From Gammaproteobacteria bacterium (lineage in GTDB: Bacteria > Pseudomonadota > Gammaproteobacteria > JAABTG01), in the NCBI GenBank assembly GCA_017999615.1, contig JAGNLM010000001.1:186001-250000 (forward strand): a DNA stretch of 64,000 nucleotides. The letters are read 5' to 3'. Each line of letters opens with the position of its first letter. Position 1 is the stretch's first letter. The notes below the pieces were generated by a model. That model worked only from the letters and a program-made list of their open reading frames with translations. It had not been told where the DNA came from and made no database searches. The translations under genes were made by a program, and so were the position numbers. Below, piece by piece: positions 52,295 to 62,632 of this stretch.

Positions 52295-52389
52295 CAAAAT
52301 TCCAGGATTCAAGATGCCGCCGGCTCGGGCCGACGGAGAGATGCCATGCCGGCGCCGCCGGGCGGCGCGGCACCGACGGAGCAGACCCC

Positions 52390-53925
52390 ATGCGTGACAG
52401 ACTGATCATCTTCGATACCACCCTCCGGGACGGCGAGCAGAGCCCCGGGGCCTCCATGACCCGCGACGAGAAGGTCCGCATCGCCAAGGCGCTGGAGCGC
52501 ATGCGGGTGGACGTGATCGAGGCGGGATTCCCGATGGCGAGCGTCGGCGACTTCGAGGCCGTGCAGGCGGTGGCCCGGGCGGTCCGGGACTGCGGCGTCT
52601 GCGGGTTGGCCCGGGCGCTCGACCGGGACATCGACCGGGCGGCGGAGGCCCTGCGCGAGGCGGCGGCGCCGCGCATCCACACCTTCATCGCCACCTCTCC
52701 GATCCACATGGAGCGCAAGCTGCGCATGACGCCGGACCAGGTGCTCGCTCAGGCGGTGCAGGCGGTCAAGCGCGCGCGGCAGTACACGGACGACGTGGAG
52801 TTCTCGCCCGAGGACGCCGGGCGGTCGGAGACCGACTTCCTCTGCCGGGTGATCGAGGCCGTCATCGACGCCGGTGCGCGGACCGTGAACATCCCGGACA
52901 CGGTGGGTTACAACACCCCGGATCGGTTCGGCGCGCTCATCCGCGAGCTGCGCTCCCGGGTGCCGAACGCGGACCGGGCGGTGTTCTCGGTCCACTGCCA
53001 CAACGACCTCGGCCTTGCCGTCGCCAACAGCCTCTCGGCGGTCGCGAACGGGGCGCGTCAGGTGGAGTGCACCGTCAACGGCCTGGGAGAGCGGGCGGGC
53101 AACGCCGCGCTCGAGGAGGTGGTGATGGCCGTGCGCACGCGCCAGGACCTCTTCCCGCTGGACGTGCGCCTGGATACCACGCAGATCGTGCACTGCTCGC
53201 GCCTGGTCTCGAACATCACCGGTTTTCCGGTGCAGCCGAACAAGGCCATCGTGGGCGCCAATGCCTTCGCCCACGAGTCCGGCATCCACCAGGACGGCGT
53301 GCTGAAGCACCGGGAGACCTACGAGATCATGCGGGCGGAGGACGTGGGCTGGTCCGCGAACCGCATGGTGCTCGGCAAGCACTCGGGCCGCAGCGCCTTC
53401 AAGGCGCGGCTCAAGGAGCTCGGCGTCGTGTTCGCGAGCGACGCCGAATTGAACGCGGCCTTCGAGCGCTTCAAGGAGCTGGCCGACAAGAAGCACGAGA
53501 TCTACGACGAGGACCTCCAGGCGCTGGTGACCAACAGCGGCACCGAGTCCGAGCACGAGCGTTTCCGGCTCGTGGGGCTCAAGGTCGTGTCGGAGACGGG
53601 GCGCTCGCCCCACGCCGACATCACGCTGCTGGTCGACGGCCAGGAGGTGCAGGCGCGCTCGGACGGCGGCGGTCCGGTGGACGCATCTTTCAAGGCGATC
53701 GACGGGGTGCTCCACAGCGGCTCGACGCTGCAGCTCTATTCGGTCAACAATATCACCAGCGGCACCGACGCCCAGGGCGAGGTCACCGTGCGGGTCGAGC
53801 GGGGCGGGCGGATCGTGAACGGCCAGGGGGCGGACACCGACATCGTGGTCGCCTCGGTGAAGGCCTATCTGCACGCCCTGAACAAGATCATGGCCCCGGC
53901 CGAGCGTACCCACCCGCAGTTGTAG
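52390..53925 (+). CDS. leuA: 2-isopropylmalate synthase
   Basis: First committed step of leucine synthesis, inhibited by leucine. 511 residues. [18 protein letters not shown], the catalytic TIM-barrel residues [29 protein letters not shown] and [17 protein letters not shown] identify it. The C-terminal allosteric domain ([20 protein letters not shown] onward) is complete. leuB, leuC and leuD are not in the window. Confidence 0.97.
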   Translation: MRDRLIIFDTTLRDGEQSPGASMTRDEKVRIAKALERMRVDVIEAGFPMASVGDFEAVQAVARAVRDCGVCGLARALDRDIDRAAEALREAAAPRIHTFIATSPIHMERKLRMTPDQVLAQAVQAVKRARQYTDDVEFSPEDAGRSETDFLCRVIEAVIDAGARTVNIPDTVGYNTPDRFGALIRELRSRVPNADRAVFSVHCHNDLGLAVANSLSAVANGARQVECTVNGLGERAGNAALEEVVMAVRTRQDLFPLDVRLDTTQIVHCSRLVSNITGFPVQPNKAIVGANAFAHESGIHQDGVLKHRETYEIMRAEDVGWSANRMVLGKHSGRSAFKARLKELGVVFASDAELNAAFERFKELADKKHEIYDEDLQALVTNSGTESEHERFRLVGLKVVSETGRSPHADITLLVDGQEVQARSDGGGPVDASFKAIDGVLHSGSTLQLYSVNNITSGTDAQGEVTVRVERGGRIVNGQGADTDIVVASVKAYLHALNKIMAPAERTHPQL

Positions 53926-53938
53926 GGGCCGCACGGTC

Positions 53939-54655
53939 GTGGACGAGCGGCGGAGGGAGTATCTGAGGCTGCTCGGCGTGCAGGCGCTGGAGCCGCGGGG
54001 CGACGGTCCGCTCGCGCGGTCTCCGGCGCCGTCCCCGGCCGGGGGCCCGGCTGGGGGCCCCGCCCCGGGGCCCTGCGCGGGCGACGACTGGGAGGCGCTC
54101 GCCCGCAGGGTCCGCGCGTGCACGGCCTGCGACCTCGCGGCGACCCGCAACCAGACGGTCTTCGGGGCCGGGGACCCGGGCGCGCGGTGGATGTTGGTCG
54201 GCGAGGCCCCGGGCGCCGAGGAGGACCGCCAGGGGCTGCCGTTCGTGGGGCGGGCGGGCCAGTTGCTCACCTCCATGGTGCGGGCGGTGGGGTGGTCCCG
54301 GGACCAGGTCTTCATCGCCAACATCCTGAAGTGCCGCCCCCCGAACAACCGGGACCCCCGGCCCGAGGAGGTGGCACACTGCGAGGGGTATCTGCACCGG
54401 CAGGTCGCCCTGCTGCGCCCTGCGGTGATCCTGTGCCTCGGGCGCATCGCCGCCCAGAACCTGCTCAAGGTGGAGGCCCCGCTAAAGGCGCTGCGGGGGC
54501 GCACGCACTCCTACGGTCCGGCGGGCACGCCGTTGGTGGTCACCTTCCACCCGGCCTATCTGTTGCGCAACCCCGCGGACAAGCGCCGCGCCTGGGAAGA
54601 CCTGCGACTGGTGCTGCGGCTGCTCGAGGAGGCGGGTGAGCGGGCGAGCGGGTGA
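53939..54655 (+). CDS. Family 4 uracil-DNA glycosylase (Fe-S type)
   Basis: Removes uracil from DNA. 238 residues from GTG 53939. After a proline/glycine-rich N-terminal linker (about 20-48), the domain shows the first cysteine pair CTACDLAATR, the catalytic GEAPGAEEDRQGLPFVGRAG, IANILKCRPPNNRDP, CEGYL, and the substrate motif HPAYLLRNPADK. The four cysteines fit a [4Fe-4S] cluster. Starts 13 bases after leuA and overlaps rimI by 20 bases. Confidence 0.92.
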   Translation: MDERRREYLRLLGVQALEPRGDGPLARSPAPSPAGGPAGGPAPGPCAGDDWEALARRVRACTACDLAATRNQTVFGAGDPGARWMLVGEAPGAEEDRQGLPFVGRAGQLLTSMVRAVGWSRDQVFIANILKCRPPNNRDPRPEEVAHCEGYLHRQVALLRPAVILCLGRIAAQNLLKVEAPLKALRGRTHSYGPAGTPLVVTFHPAYLLRNPADKRRAWEDLRLVLRLLEEAGERASG

Positions 54656-55151
54656 GCCGCGCGCGGGCCTGCGCCCCATGCGCGAGGCGGACCTGGAGAC
54701 GGTCCTCGCCATCGAGCGGGCAGCCTACTCGCATCCCTGGACCCGGGGGATCTTCGAGGACTGTCTGCGGGTCGGCTACAGCTGCTGGGTGCTCGAGGAG
54801 GGCAGGGAGCTGGTCGGCTACGGGGTGATGATGATGGCGGTCGGCGAGGCCCACATCCTGAACGTGTGCGTCAGCCCGGGGCACCAGCGCCGGGGGTACG
54901 GGGCGCGCCTGCTGGCGCACCTGGTGGCGCTCTCCCGCCGGCACCACGCGGACACCGCGCTGCTCGAGGTCCGCCCGTCCAACCGGCCCGCGCTCGCGCT
55001 CTACCGCAAGGCCGGTTTCAACGAGGTCGGCATGCGCCGGGGCTACTACCCCGCCGCCAACGGCCGCGAGGACGCGCTGATCCTGGCCCTGCACCTGGGC
55101 CCCGACGACTGGCACCCATTCACCGAGGGCCCCGAGGGCCGCGAGTCATGA
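54636..55151 (+). CDS. rimI: Ribosomal protein S18 alanine N-acetyltransferase
   Basis: GNAT-family protein acetyltransferase. 171 residues from GTG 54636 with GAGGAGG upstream. LRPMREADLETVLAIERAAY, HPWTRGIFEDCLRVG, acetyl-CoA loop VSPGHQRRGYGARLLAHLV, and LEVRPSNRPALALYRKAGF, all typical of RimI. Slightly extended C-terminus. ATGA overlap with cysM. Confidence 0.9.
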   Translation: MSGRAGEPRAGLRPMREADLETVLAIERAAYSHPWTRGIFEDCLRVGYSCWVLEEGRELVGYGVMMMAVGEAHILNVCVSPGHQRRGYGARLLAHLVALSRRHHADTALLEVRPSNRPALALYRKAGFNEVGMRRGYYPAANGREDALILALHLGPDDWHPFTEGPEGRES

Positions 55152-56044
55152 CCACCCGGTCGACCATCGAATCCTTCGTCGGCAACACCCCCCTCGTGCG
55201 CCTGCAGAGGCTCGGGGCGGGGAGCGGCAACCAGCTCCTGGCGAAGGTCGAGGGCAACAACCCGGCGGGCTCGGTGAAGGACCGCCCGGCGCTCTCCATG
55301 GTCCTCCGCGCCGAGCAGCGCGGCCGGCTCCGCCCCGGGGACACCCTGATCGAGGCCACCAGCGGCAACACGGGCATCGCACTCGCGATGGTCGCCGCGA
55401 CCCGGGGCTACCGAATGCTCGTGGTGATGCCGGAGAACATGAGCGAGGAGCGCCGGGCGGTGATGCGGGCCTTCGGCGCCGAGCTCGTCCTTACGCCCGC
55501 CGCCGGCGGGATGGAGCAGGCGATCGACACCGCGCGCGCCCTCGAGGCGGCGGGGGAGGGTCTCGTCCTGGACCAGTTCTCCAACCCCGACAACCCCCGC
55601 GCCCACTACGAGAGCACCGGCCCCGAGATCTGGCGGGACACCGGTGGCGGCGTCACGCACTTCGTGAGCACGATGGGCTCCACGGGCACGATCATGGGGA
55701 CCTCGCGTTACCTGAAGGAGCGCAGCCCCGCCGTCCAGGTCATCGGCGTCCAGCCGGCCGCGGGGGCCCAGATCCCCGGGATCCGGCGCTGGCCCGAGGC
55801 CTACCTGCCGGCGATCTACGAGCCCTCCCGGGTGGACCGGGTGATGGACGTCGGGCAGAGGGAGGCGGAGGAGACGACCCGGCTCCTCGCCGCCCGCGAA
55901 GGCATCTTCGCCGGCGTGTCCTCGGGGGGGGCGGTGGCGGCGGCGCTGCGCCTCGGGACCGAGGTCGAGGGGGCGGTCATCGTCTGCGTGGTCTGCGACC
56001 GCGGCGACCGCTACCTTTCCACCGGAGTGTTCCCAGCGGGCTGA
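55148..56044 (+). CDS. cysM: Cysteine synthase B
   Basis: PLP enzyme forming cysteine from O-acetylserine and sulfide (or thiosulfate). 298 residues from ATG 55148, overlapping rimI by 4. IESFVGNTPLVRLQRL, PLP lysine in NNPAGSVKDRPA, ATSGNTGIALAM, STMGSTGTIMGTSRYL and FAGVSSGGAVAAAL. Length and the MGSTGTIMG segment favour CysM over CysK. Thiosulfate use would fit a sulfur oxidiser, but that is inference. Confidence 0.92.
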   Translation: MTTRSTIESFVGNTPLVRLQRLGAGSGNQLLAKVEGNNPAGSVKDRPALSMVLRAEQRGRLRPGDTLIEATSGNTGIALAMVAATRGYRMLVVMPENMSEERRAVMRAFGAELVLTPAAGGMEQAIDTARALEAAGEGLVLDQFSNPDNPRAHYESTGPEIWRDTGGGVTHFVSTMGSTGTIMGTSRYLKERSPAVQVIGVQPAAGAQIPGIRRWPEAYLPAIYEPSRVDRVMDVGQREAEETTRLLAAREGIFAGVSSGGAVAAALRLGTEVEGAVIVCVVCDRGDRYLSTGVFPAG

Positions 56045-56072
56045 GTCCGCGGGCTGAGACTGAGACCTTGCC

Positions 56073-56843
56073 ATGAACGTTCTCGCCTTCGACATCGAGA
56101 CCGTGCCAGACGTGGACGCCGGGCGCCGGCTCTACGGGCTCGAGGGGCTCCCGGACGATCAGGTGGGGCGGGCGATGTTCCACCTGCGCCACCAGGAGTC
56201 GGGGAGCGATTTCCTGCGCCACCCCCTGCACCGGGTGGTGGCCATCTCGGTGGCCCTGCGGGACCGTGACCGTTTCCGGCTCTGGTCGCTCGGCGACCTC
56301 GAGTCTCCCGAGCGCGACCTCGTGCATCGCTTCTTCGACGGCATCGAGCGCTACACGCCCACGCTGGTCTCCTGGAACGGGCTCGGCTTCGACCTGCCGG
56401 TCCTGCACTACCGCTCCCTGCTCCACGGGGTCGCCGCCCCGCGTTACTGGGAGACGGGTGAGGAGGACCCCGGCTTTCGCTGGAACAACTACCTCAGCCG
56501 CTTCCACCAGCGGCACACCGACCTGATGGACGTCCTCTCGGCCTACCAGGGCAGGGCCGCGGCGCCCCTCGAGGTGGTGGCGACCCTGCTGGGGCTGCCC
56601 GGGAAGATGGGGCAGAGCGGGGCCCAGGTCTGGGACCGCTACCTCGCCGGAGACCTCGCGGGGATCCGGGACTACTGCGAGCTCGACGTCCTCAACACCT
56701 ACCTCGTCTACCTGCGCCTCGAGTTGGTGCGCGGGCGCCTCGACCCCCAGGGCCACGCCCGCGAGTGCCAGCTCGTGCGCGACACCCTGGCCGGGGACGA
56801 GCGCCCGCACCTGCAGGCCTTGCTGCGCGCGTGGCCGGCGTGA
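56073..56843 (+). CDS. Predicted 3'-5' exonuclease, PolB-like DEDD fold
   Basis: 256 residues. ExoI FDIETVPD (Asp-Glu pair), ExoII TLVSWNGLGFDLPVLHYR, ExoIII YCELDVLNTYLVYLR: a DnaQ-like DEDDy exonuclease of the DNA_pol_B_exo2 type, without a polymerase domain. Substrate not known; probably DNA or RNA processing. Next to rlmD with a GTGA overlap. Confidence 0.85.
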   Translation: MNVLAFDIETVPDVDAGRRLYGLEGLPDDQVGRAMFHLRHQESGSDFLRHPLHRVVAISVALRDRDRFRLWSLGDLESPERDLVHRFFDGIERYTPTLVSWNGLGFDLPVLHYRSLLHGVAAPRYWETGEEDPGFRWNNYLSRFHQRHTDLMDVLSAYQGRAAAPLEVVATLLGLPGKMGQSGAQVWDRYLAGDLAGIRDYCELDVLNTYLVYLRLELVRGRLDPQGHARECQLVRDTLAGDERPHLQALLRAWPA

Positions 56844-58162
56844 CGCGGGCGCGAGGGGCAACCGCGGCCCCCGTGAAGGCCCGCATCGGTGACCTGACCC
56901 ACGAGGGGCACGGCATCGCCCGCGTCGACGGCAAGGTCGTGTTCGTCGACGGCGCGCTCCCCGGGGAGGAGGTGCTCCTGCGCGTCACCCGACACCGGGG
57001 CCGGTTCGACGAGGGCGAGGTGGTGGAGGTCCTCGACCCGTCCCCCGACCGGGTGGTCCCCCGCTGCCCCCACTTCGGGGTCTGCGGGGGCTGCACGCTG
57101 CAGCACCTGGCGCCTGCCGCCCAGGTGCGCTTCAAGCAGGACCGGCTGATCCAGGGCCTCACCCACATCGGCTCGGTGGAGCCCGAGGAGGTCCTGGCGC
57201 CCCTCACCGGTCCGGTCTGGGGCTACCGGCGCAAGGCGAGGCTGAGCGTCCGGTACCTGCGGGGGCCGGGGCGTCTGCTCCTGGGGTTCCGGGAGCGGCG
57301 CAGCCAGCGCCTGGTGGAGCTGACCCGCTGCGAGGTCCTGGCGGCGCCCCTCCCCGGGGTGCTCGACCCCCTGCGGGGTGCGCTCGGGGCGCTCGCCGCC
57401 CCGCACACGGTCCCCCAGGTGGAGGTGGGCGTGGGCGACGAAGACGCCGCCGTGGTGGTCCGCCACCTCCAGCCCCTCGGCCCCGGGGACCTCGACGTCC
57501 TGCGGTCCCTGGGCCAGGAGACCGGGCTGCAGGTCCTCGCCCAGCCCGGCGGGCCCGACAGCGTCCGGCCCGTCTGGCCCGCCGACCCTCGCCCCCTCGC
57601 CTACGGGCTGCCGGAGTGGGGCCTCACCCTGCGCTTCCAGCCGACCGACTTCACCCAGGTGAACGCCGGGATCAACGCCGCCATGGTCCGGCTCGCCCTC
57701 GACCTGCTCGGGGTGGGGCCGGGCGACCGTGTCCTCGATCTCTTCTGCGGCCTCGGAAACTTCTCCCTCCCGCTCGCCCGGGTGAGCGGCCGCGTGGTGG
57801 GGGTCGAGGGCGACCCCACGCTGGCGGCGCGGGCGCGCGAGAACGCCGCGAGGAACGGCCTGGAGAACGTGGAATTCCACGCTGCGGACCTGACCCGGCC
57901 CCTCGCGGGCCAGGCCTGGCTCACCCCCTCGCCCGACGCACTGCTCCTGGACCCCCCGCGCAGCGGGGCCCTGGAGGTCATCCAGGGTCTTGGCCCGCAG
58001 TTGCCCGCGCGTCTCGTGTACGTGTCTTGCAACCCCGAGACGCTGGCCCGGGACGCCGGGGAACTGGTGCGCCGGCACGGCTACCGTCTCGCCCGGGCGG
58101 GCGTGATGGACATGTTTCCCCACACCGCCCACGTGGAGTCGATCGCGCTCTTCGAGCGCTGA
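56840..58162 (+). CDS. rlmD: 23S rRNA (uracil-1939-C5)-methyltransferase
   Basis: SAM-dependent m5U methylation. 440 residues from GTG 56840, overlapping the exonuclease stop (GTG 56831 is an alternative). An N-terminal TRAM domain (VKARIGDLTHEGHGIARVDG) is followed by the Fe-S cysteines CPHFGVCGGCTLQHL plus LTRCEV. The SAM loop is VLDLFCGLGNFSLPLA, and the catalytic cysteine is in VYVSCNPETLARDAG. Complete. Confidence 0.94.
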   Translation: MTRARGATAAPVKARIGDLTHEGHGIARVDGKVVFVDGALPGEEVLLRVTRHRGRFDEGEVVEVLDPSPDRVVPRCPHFGVCGGCTLQHLAPAAQVRFKQDRLIQGLTHIGSVEPEEVLAPLTGPVWGYRRKARLSVRYLRGPGRLLLGFRERRSQRLVELTRCEVLAAPLPGVLDPLRGALGALAAPHTVPQVEVGVGDEDAAVVVRHLQPLGPGDLDVLRSLGQETGLQVLAQPGGPDSVRPVWPADPRPLAYGLPEWGLTLRFQPTDFTQVNAGINAAMVRLALDLLGVGPGDRVLDLFCGLGNFSLPLARVSGRVVGVEGDPTLAARARENAARNGLENVEFHAADLTRPLAGQAWLTPSPDALLLDPPRSGALEVIQGLGPQLPARLVYVSCNPETLARDAGELVRRHGYRLARAGVMDMFPHTAHVESIALFER

Positions 58163-58175
58163 AGTGCGGAGTCGC

Positions 58176-58193
58176 AGCGCCCGCCGGGGCGCT
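58176..58193. terminator. Hairpin between convergent rlmD and the ygiQ-like gene
   Basis: AGCGCCC, loop GCCG, GGGCGCT, touching the stop codon of the minus-strand gene. Could serve both strands. No T-tract. Confidence 0.4.
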
Positions 58194-60142
58194 CAACGCC
58201 GGCGCCGCCCCGGTGCCGGCCGCGCGGGGCCCGCGCCCCCCGGACCCCGGGTGCCCTCGGGCCGCTGTCCGGTCCCGGGCGGCTGCCAGGAGGGGACCAG
58301 CTGGTGGCGGCCGTTGCCGATCAAGTCCGCCCGCCCCATCCGGCGCAGGGCCTCGCGCAGGAGCGGCCAGTTCTCGGCGTCGTGGTAGCGCAGGAAGGCC
58401 TTGTGCAGGCGGCGCACGCGTCCGCCGCGGGGGACGTGCACCTCGGCGGATCCCGCGTCCACCCGGTGCAGGGGGTTCTTGCCCGAGTGGTACATCGCCG
58501 TCGCCAGCGCCATGGGGGAGGGCAGGAAGGCCTGGACCTGGTCCGCGCGCAGGCCGTTGCGCTTCATCCAGAGGCTGAGCTCCAGCATGTCCTCGTCGGT
58601 GGTCCCCGGGTGCGCGGCGATGAAGTAGGGCACGAGGTACTGCTCCTTGCCCGCCTCCCGGGAGTAGCGCTCGAAGAGCGCCTGGAACCGCTCGAAGGCC
58701 GCGACCGGCGGTTTCATCATGTGCGCGAGGGGACCCGGGCGGACGTGCTCCGGGGCGACCTTCAGGTAGCCGCCCACGTGGTGGGTGACGAGCTCCCGTA
58801 CGTACTCGGGGGACTCGAGCGCGAGGTCGTAGCGAACGCCCGAGGCGATCAGGACCTTCTTCACGCCGGGCAGCGCCCGGACCTTGCGGTAGAGCCCGAC
58901 GAGCGCCCCGTGGTCGGTCCGCAGGTTGCGGCAGATGACCGGGTAGAGGCAGGAGAGCCGCCGGCACTGCGCCTCGATGCGCCGGTCCCGGCAGGCCAGG
59001 CGGTACATGTTGGCCGTGGGCCCGCCCAGGTCGGAGACGACGCCCGTGAAGCCGGGCGCCTCGTCGCGCAGCGTCTCCACCTCGCGCAGGACCGAGTCCT
59101 CGGAGCGGCTCTGGATGATTCGGCCCTCGTGCTCGGTGATGGAGCAGAAGGTGCACCCGCCGAAGCAGCCCCGCAGGATGGTCACCGAGAACCGGATCAT
59201 CTCGTAGGCGGGGATGCGGGCGTCGCCGTAGGCGGGGTGAGGGCGGCGCGCGTAGGGCAGCTCGTATACCCGGTCCATCTCGCGGGTGGAGAGCGGAAGC
59301 GGCGGCGGGTTGACCCACACGTCGCGGTCGCCGTGGCGCTGCACCAGGGGCCGGGCGTTGCCGGGGTTGGACTCCAGGTGCACGAGGCGCGAGGCCTGGG
59401 CGTAGCGCACGGGGTCGCGGGCGACCTCCTCGTAGGCCGGTAGGCGGACCGCGTCGGGGTCGGCCGGGGCGCCCGCGGGGCGCACGAGGGCGGTCCCCCG
59501 CAGGTCCGTGATGGACCCGACGGGCTCCCCCGCCGCGAGACGGTGGGTGAGGGCCACCAGGGCGCGCTCGGCGTTGCCGTACAGCAGCAGGTCGGCCTTG
59601 GCATCGGGGACGATGGAGCGGCGGACCTTGTCGGACCAGTAGTCGTAGTGGGCCACGCGGCGCAGGCTCGCCTCGATCCCGCCGAGCACGATGGGCACGT
59701 CCGGGAAGGCCTGCCGGCAGCGCTGCGCGTAGACGATGACGGCCCGGTCCGGCCGGCGCCCGGCCTCGCCTCCGGGCGTGTAGGCGTCGTCGCTGCGCAG
59801 CCGCCGGTCGGCCGTGTAGCGGTTCACCATGGAGTCCATGTTGCCCGCGGTGACGCCGTAGAAGAGCCGCGGCCGGCCGAGGGCCCGGAAGGGCTCGGGC
59901 CCGTGCCAGTTTGGCTGGGCGATGACCCCGACCCGGAATCCCTGGGCCTCGAGCAGCCTCCCGATGAGGGCCATGCCGAAGCTCGGGTGGTCCACGTAGG
60001 CGTCGCCCGTCACCAGGACCACGTCGCACTCCTCCCAGCCGAGGGCGTCCATCTCCGCGCGGGACATGGGCAGGAACGGCGCGGGACCCAGGCGCTCGGC
60101 CCAGAAGCGGGGGTAGGAGAAGAGGTCACGGGTCGTGGTCAA
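58193..60142 (-). CDS. YgiQ-family radical SAM protein
   Basis: 649 residues from TTG 60142-60140, with GAGGA 9 bases upstream on the minus strand. ATG 60238 or 60235 would add a Gly/Pro/Ala-rich N-terminal stretch and has no visible Shine-Dalgarno. The N-terminal region [20 protein letters not shown] is family-specific, with a B12-like fold ([20 protein letters not shown]). The radical SAM cluster cysteines are in [39 protein letters not shown] follows. The C-terminus ends in a Pro/Gly/Arg-rich tail. Biochemical function unknown. Confidence 0.88.
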   Translation of the reverse strand: MTTTRDLFSYPRFWAERLGPAPFLPMSRAEMDALGWEECDVVLVTGDAYVDHPSFGMALIGRLLEAQGFRVGVIAQPNWHGPEPFRALGRPRLFYGVTAGNMDSMVNRYTADRRLRSDDAYTPGGEAGRRPDRAVIVYAQRCRQAFPDVPIVLGGIEASLRRVAHYDYWSDKVRRSIVPDAKADLLLYGNAERALVALTHRLAAGEPVGSITDLRGTALVRPAGAPADPDAVRLPAYEEVARDPVRYAQASRLVHLESNPGNARPLVQRHGDRDVWVNPPPLPLSTREMDRVYELPYARRPHPAYGDARIPAYEMIRFSVTILRGCFGGCTFCSITEHEGRIIQSRSEDSVLREVETLRDEAPGFTGVVSDLGGPTANMYRLACRDRRIEAQCRRLSCLYPVICRNLRTDHGALVGLYRKVRALPGVKKVLIASGVRYDLALESPEYVRELVTHHVGGYLKVAPEHVRPGPLAHMMKPPVAAFERFQALFERYSREAGKEQYLVPYFIAAHPGTTDEDMLELSLWMKRNGLRADQVQAFLPSPMALATAMYHSGKNPLHRVDAGSAEVHVPRGGRVRRLHKAFLRYHDAENWPLLREALRRMGRADLIGNGRHQLVPSWQPPGTGQRPEGTRGPGGAGPARPAPGRRRR

Positions 60143-60394
60143 CGCAGGCGGTCCTCGCAGGCCGGAAAGGATGGGGCTGGGCCCCCGGGGCGCAGTGCGC
60201 GCGGCGGCGCCCGGGGGGGTCCCGGTCACGGCCATCATGTACCAGGGGGGCGGGGGACCTGAAGGGGGAGAGTCGAGGGTGAGAAGGGGCCGGTGCGCGG
60301 GTCCTGGGGGAGGTGGTGAAAGGCCGGCTGGCTCTGGGCTAAGCTGTCCGGCCTCGGAGGCGCCGCCACGGGGCGCGGCGGAGGGGATCCCCAC
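60143..60394. other. Intergenic region between the ygiQ-like and glycosyltransferase genes
   Basis: 252 bases, very G-rich. It holds the alternative ygiQ start codons (60233-60238), a GGCCGG/CCGGCC inverted repeat 20 bases apart (60322-60327 and 60348-60353), and the ribosome-binding site GGAGGGGA of the plus-strand gene. A weak TAAGCT -10-like box lies between the repeat arms. No clear coding sequence. Confidence 0.4.
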
Positions 60395-61171
60395 GTGACC
60401 GACGCGACGCCCGATTTCGACGGTCGACTCTCGGTGGTCGTGCCGGTCAGGGACGAGCGCGAGAACGTGGCCACGCTCGTGGCCGAGATCCACGAGGCGC
60501 TCGCCGGCCTCGCCGACCTCGAGGTCCTCTACGTGGACGATGGCAGCCGGGACGGGACGGCCGAGGCCCTGGGCGAGGCGTGCGCGCGCTACCCGCGGCT
60601 GCGGGTCCTGCGGCACGCCGAGGCGTGCGGGCAGAGCGCCGCCCTCCGCTCCGGGGTGCGCGCCGCCCGCTTCCCCTGGGTCGCCACGCTCGACGGTGAC
60701 GGCCAGAACGACCCCCGGGACCTGCCGGCGCTGCTCGCCCTGGTTTCCCCGGCGCGCCGCGCGCCGGGCCTCGAGCTCGTCGCCGGCAACCGGGTGACAC
60801 GCCGCGACACCTGGCTGAGGCGGCTCTCCTCGCGGGTGGCCAACGGCGTGAGGTCCTGGCTGCTCGGTGACCACACCCCGGACACCGGCTGTGGGCTCAA
60901 GGTCTTCGGGCGCGACTTCTTCCTCTCCCTCCCGTACTTCGACCACGTGCACCGTTTCCTGCCCGCCCTGGCCCTGCGCGAGGGCGGCGGGGTCCTGTCC
61001 GTGCCAGTGAGCCACCGGCCCCGGGCAGCCGGGAGCTCCAAGTACGGGGTGAGCAACCGGCTCTGGGTCGGCATCGTCGACCTGCTGGGCGTCGCCTGGC
61101 TGCAGCGGCGGATGCGCCGCCCGGTCCTCGCCCGGCCCCCTGGGGGCAAAGAAGGGACCCCGGGGCCGTGA
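60395..61171 (+). CDS. Family 2 glycosyltransferase, polyprenyl-phosphate type
   Basis: 258 residues from GTG 60395. [20 protein letters not shown], the UDP-sugar motif [16 protein letters not shown], and the DxD-like [13 protein letters not shown] match ArnC/DPM1-type enzymes, which load a sugar on undecaprenyl phosphate. There is no C-terminal TM pair as in ArnC, so it resembles soluble DPM1-like members. It overlaps the next gene by 4 bases, which encodes an ArnT-like transferase, the expected user of the lipid-linked sugar. Confidence 0.88.
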   Translation: MTDATPDFDGRLSVVVPVRDERENVATLVAEIHEALAGLADLEVLYVDDGSRDGTAEALGEACARYPRLRVLRHAEACGQSAALRSGVRAARFPWVATLDGDGQNDPRDLPALLALVSPARRAPGLELVAGNRVTRRDTWLRRLSSRVANGVRSWLLGDHTPDTGCGLKVFGRDFFLSLPYFDHVHRFLPALALREGGGVLSVPVSHRPRAAGSSKYGVSNRLWVGIVDLLGVAWLQRRMRRPVLARPPGGKEGTPGP

Positions 61172-62556
61172 GCGAGTCGGCCCGGGCAGCGGCACTCGCC
61201 GTCGCGCTCCTCGCGCTCTACCTCGCGGCGAGCCTCGCGCGTCCCGTCCTGCCGGTCGACGAGACGCGGTACCTCGCGGTCGCCTGGGAGATGTGGCAGC
61301 GCGGGGACCTGCTGGTCCCGACCCTGAACGGCGAGCCCTACAGCCACAAGCCGCCGCTCCTCTTCTGGCTGGTCCACGCCGGGTGGGCGGCGGCCGGGGT
61401 CAGCTCCTGGTGGCCGCGGACCCTGGTCGCGCTCTTCGCCCTGGGCAGCCTGGGGCTCCTGCGCCCGCTCACCCGGGAGCTCTTCCCCGAGCGGACCGAG
61501 GCCGCGGGGTGGGCGCCCCTGGTGCTGGCCACCTCCTGGCCCTGGGCGTACTTCTCCTCGGCCATCATGTTCGACCTGGTGCTCTCGTTCTTCGTCCTGC
61601 TGGGCGCCCTCGGGCTCGTCCGGGCGTGGCGCGGAGGGGGTGCCTCGGCCTGGGCCGTCTACGCGGTCGCCCTCGGCGGGGGGCTCCTCACCAAGGGGCC
61701 CGTGGTGCTCCTGCACCTGCTGCCGGTCGCCGTGCTGGCGCCCCTCTGGGGACGGGGGGCCGGAACGCTCGGGTGGGCGTGGTACGGGAGGCTCCTCCTC
61801 GGCACCCTCGGCGGGGCGGCGGTGGCCCTCGCCTGGGCCGTTCCCGCGGGGATCGCCGGGGGCGAGGCCTACCGGGACGCCATCCTGTGGGGGCAGACCG
61901 CGGGGCGGCTGAGCGAATCCTTTGCCCACCGGGAGCCCTGGTGGTTCTATCTGGCGGCCCTGCCCGTGCTGACGCTGCCCTGGTGGGGGTGGCCGGCGCT
62001 CTGGCGTGGGGCCCGGGGCACGCCCTTCCGGGAGGCTGGGGTGCGCTTCGTCCTGGTCCAGGGCGCGTCCGCGTTGCTGGCCCTGAGCCTCGTGAGCGGG
62101 AAGCAGGAGCAGTACCTCCTGCCCGAGGTGGCGGTGCTGGCGGCGCTGGGGGGGCGGATGCTGGCCGGGCGCCGCGAGCCGGGGGGGGGCCGGCGCGGCG
62201 TCGAGGGGTTTGCCCTGACGAGCGGCGTTGCCGTCGCGGTGCTCGCGGTGGCGGCCGTGCCGGTGCTCGGGCCGGCCTTCGACCTGGGAGCGGTCTCCTC
62301 CACCCTGCGCTCCCTCGAGGCGCAGGGCGTTCCGCTCGCGAACGAGGGCAAGTACCACGGCCAGTTCCACTTCCTCGGCCGGCTGCAGCGGCCCCTGGAG
62401 GTCGTTCGAGAGGACCAGATCCCCGATTGGCTGGCCGGCCACCCCTCGGGGCGCGTGGTGGTCTACTTCCGGGGCGAGTCCTACACCGGGCCGGGCCGGG
62501 TGGAATACGTCCAGCCCTACCGGGGGCAGAACCTGGCGGTGGTGGCGGCCCCCTGA
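61168..62556 (+). CDS. ArnT/PMT-like membrane glycosyltransferase
   Basis: 462 residues from GTG 61168, about ten TM helices. The first loop contains the conserved acidic [20 protein letters not shown] and the [14 protein letters not shown] segment typical of ArnT (GT83) enzymes, which transfer a sugar from undecaprenyl phosphate to lipid A or another periplasmic acceptor. The C-terminal periplasmic domain is short. Paired with the upstream GT2 gene (GTGA overlap). Sugar and acceptor unknown. Confidence 0.88.
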   Translation: MSESARAAALAVALLALYLAASLARPVLPVDETRYLAVAWEMWQRGDLLVPTLNGEPYSHKPPLLFWLVHAGWAAAGVSSWWPRTLVALFALGSLGLLRPLTRELFPERTEAAGWAPLVLATSWPWAYFSSAIMFDLVLSFFVLLGALGLVRAWRGGGASAWAVYAVALGGGLLTKGPVVLLHLLPVAVLAPLWGRGAGTLGWAWYGRLLLGTLGGAAVALAWAVPAGIAGGEAYRDAILWGQTAGRLSESFAHREPWWFYLAALPVLTLPWWGWPALWRGARGTPFREAGVRFVLVQGASALLALSLVSGKQEQYLLPEVAVLAALGGRMLAGRREPGGGRRGVEGFALTSGVAVAVLAVAAVPVLGPAFDLGAVSSTLRSLEAQGVPLANEGKYHGQFHFLGRLQRPLEVVREDQIPDWLAGHPSGRVVVYFRGESYTGPGRVEYVQPYRGQNLAVVAAP

Positions 62557-62563
62557 GACGGGG

Positions 62564-62599
62564 CCGGTTCCCCGGCGGCCGACGCCACCGGGGAACCGG
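62564..62599. terminator. Perfect 12-bp inverted repeat between convergent glycosyltransferase genes
   Basis: CCGGTTCCCCGG at 62564-62575 is repeated in inverted form at 62588-62599, around a 12-base loop that itself contains CGGCCG. Positioned 7 bases after one stop and 33 bases before the other: a bidirectional terminator is likely. Confidence 0.6.
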
Positions 62600-62632
62600 G
62601 CAATGGGGGACCGTGCGGGTGGACGGCGCCCG

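Noticed and set aside
57870-57881. Palindrome GTGGAATTCCAC
   Set aside because: It lies within conserved rlmD coding sequence and is explained by codon use; no neighbouring copies were noticed.
58193-61195. 1000-residue version of the YgiQ-like protein
   Set aside because: The extra N-terminal 300 or more residues are the antisense shadow of the plus-strand glycosyltransferase gene.
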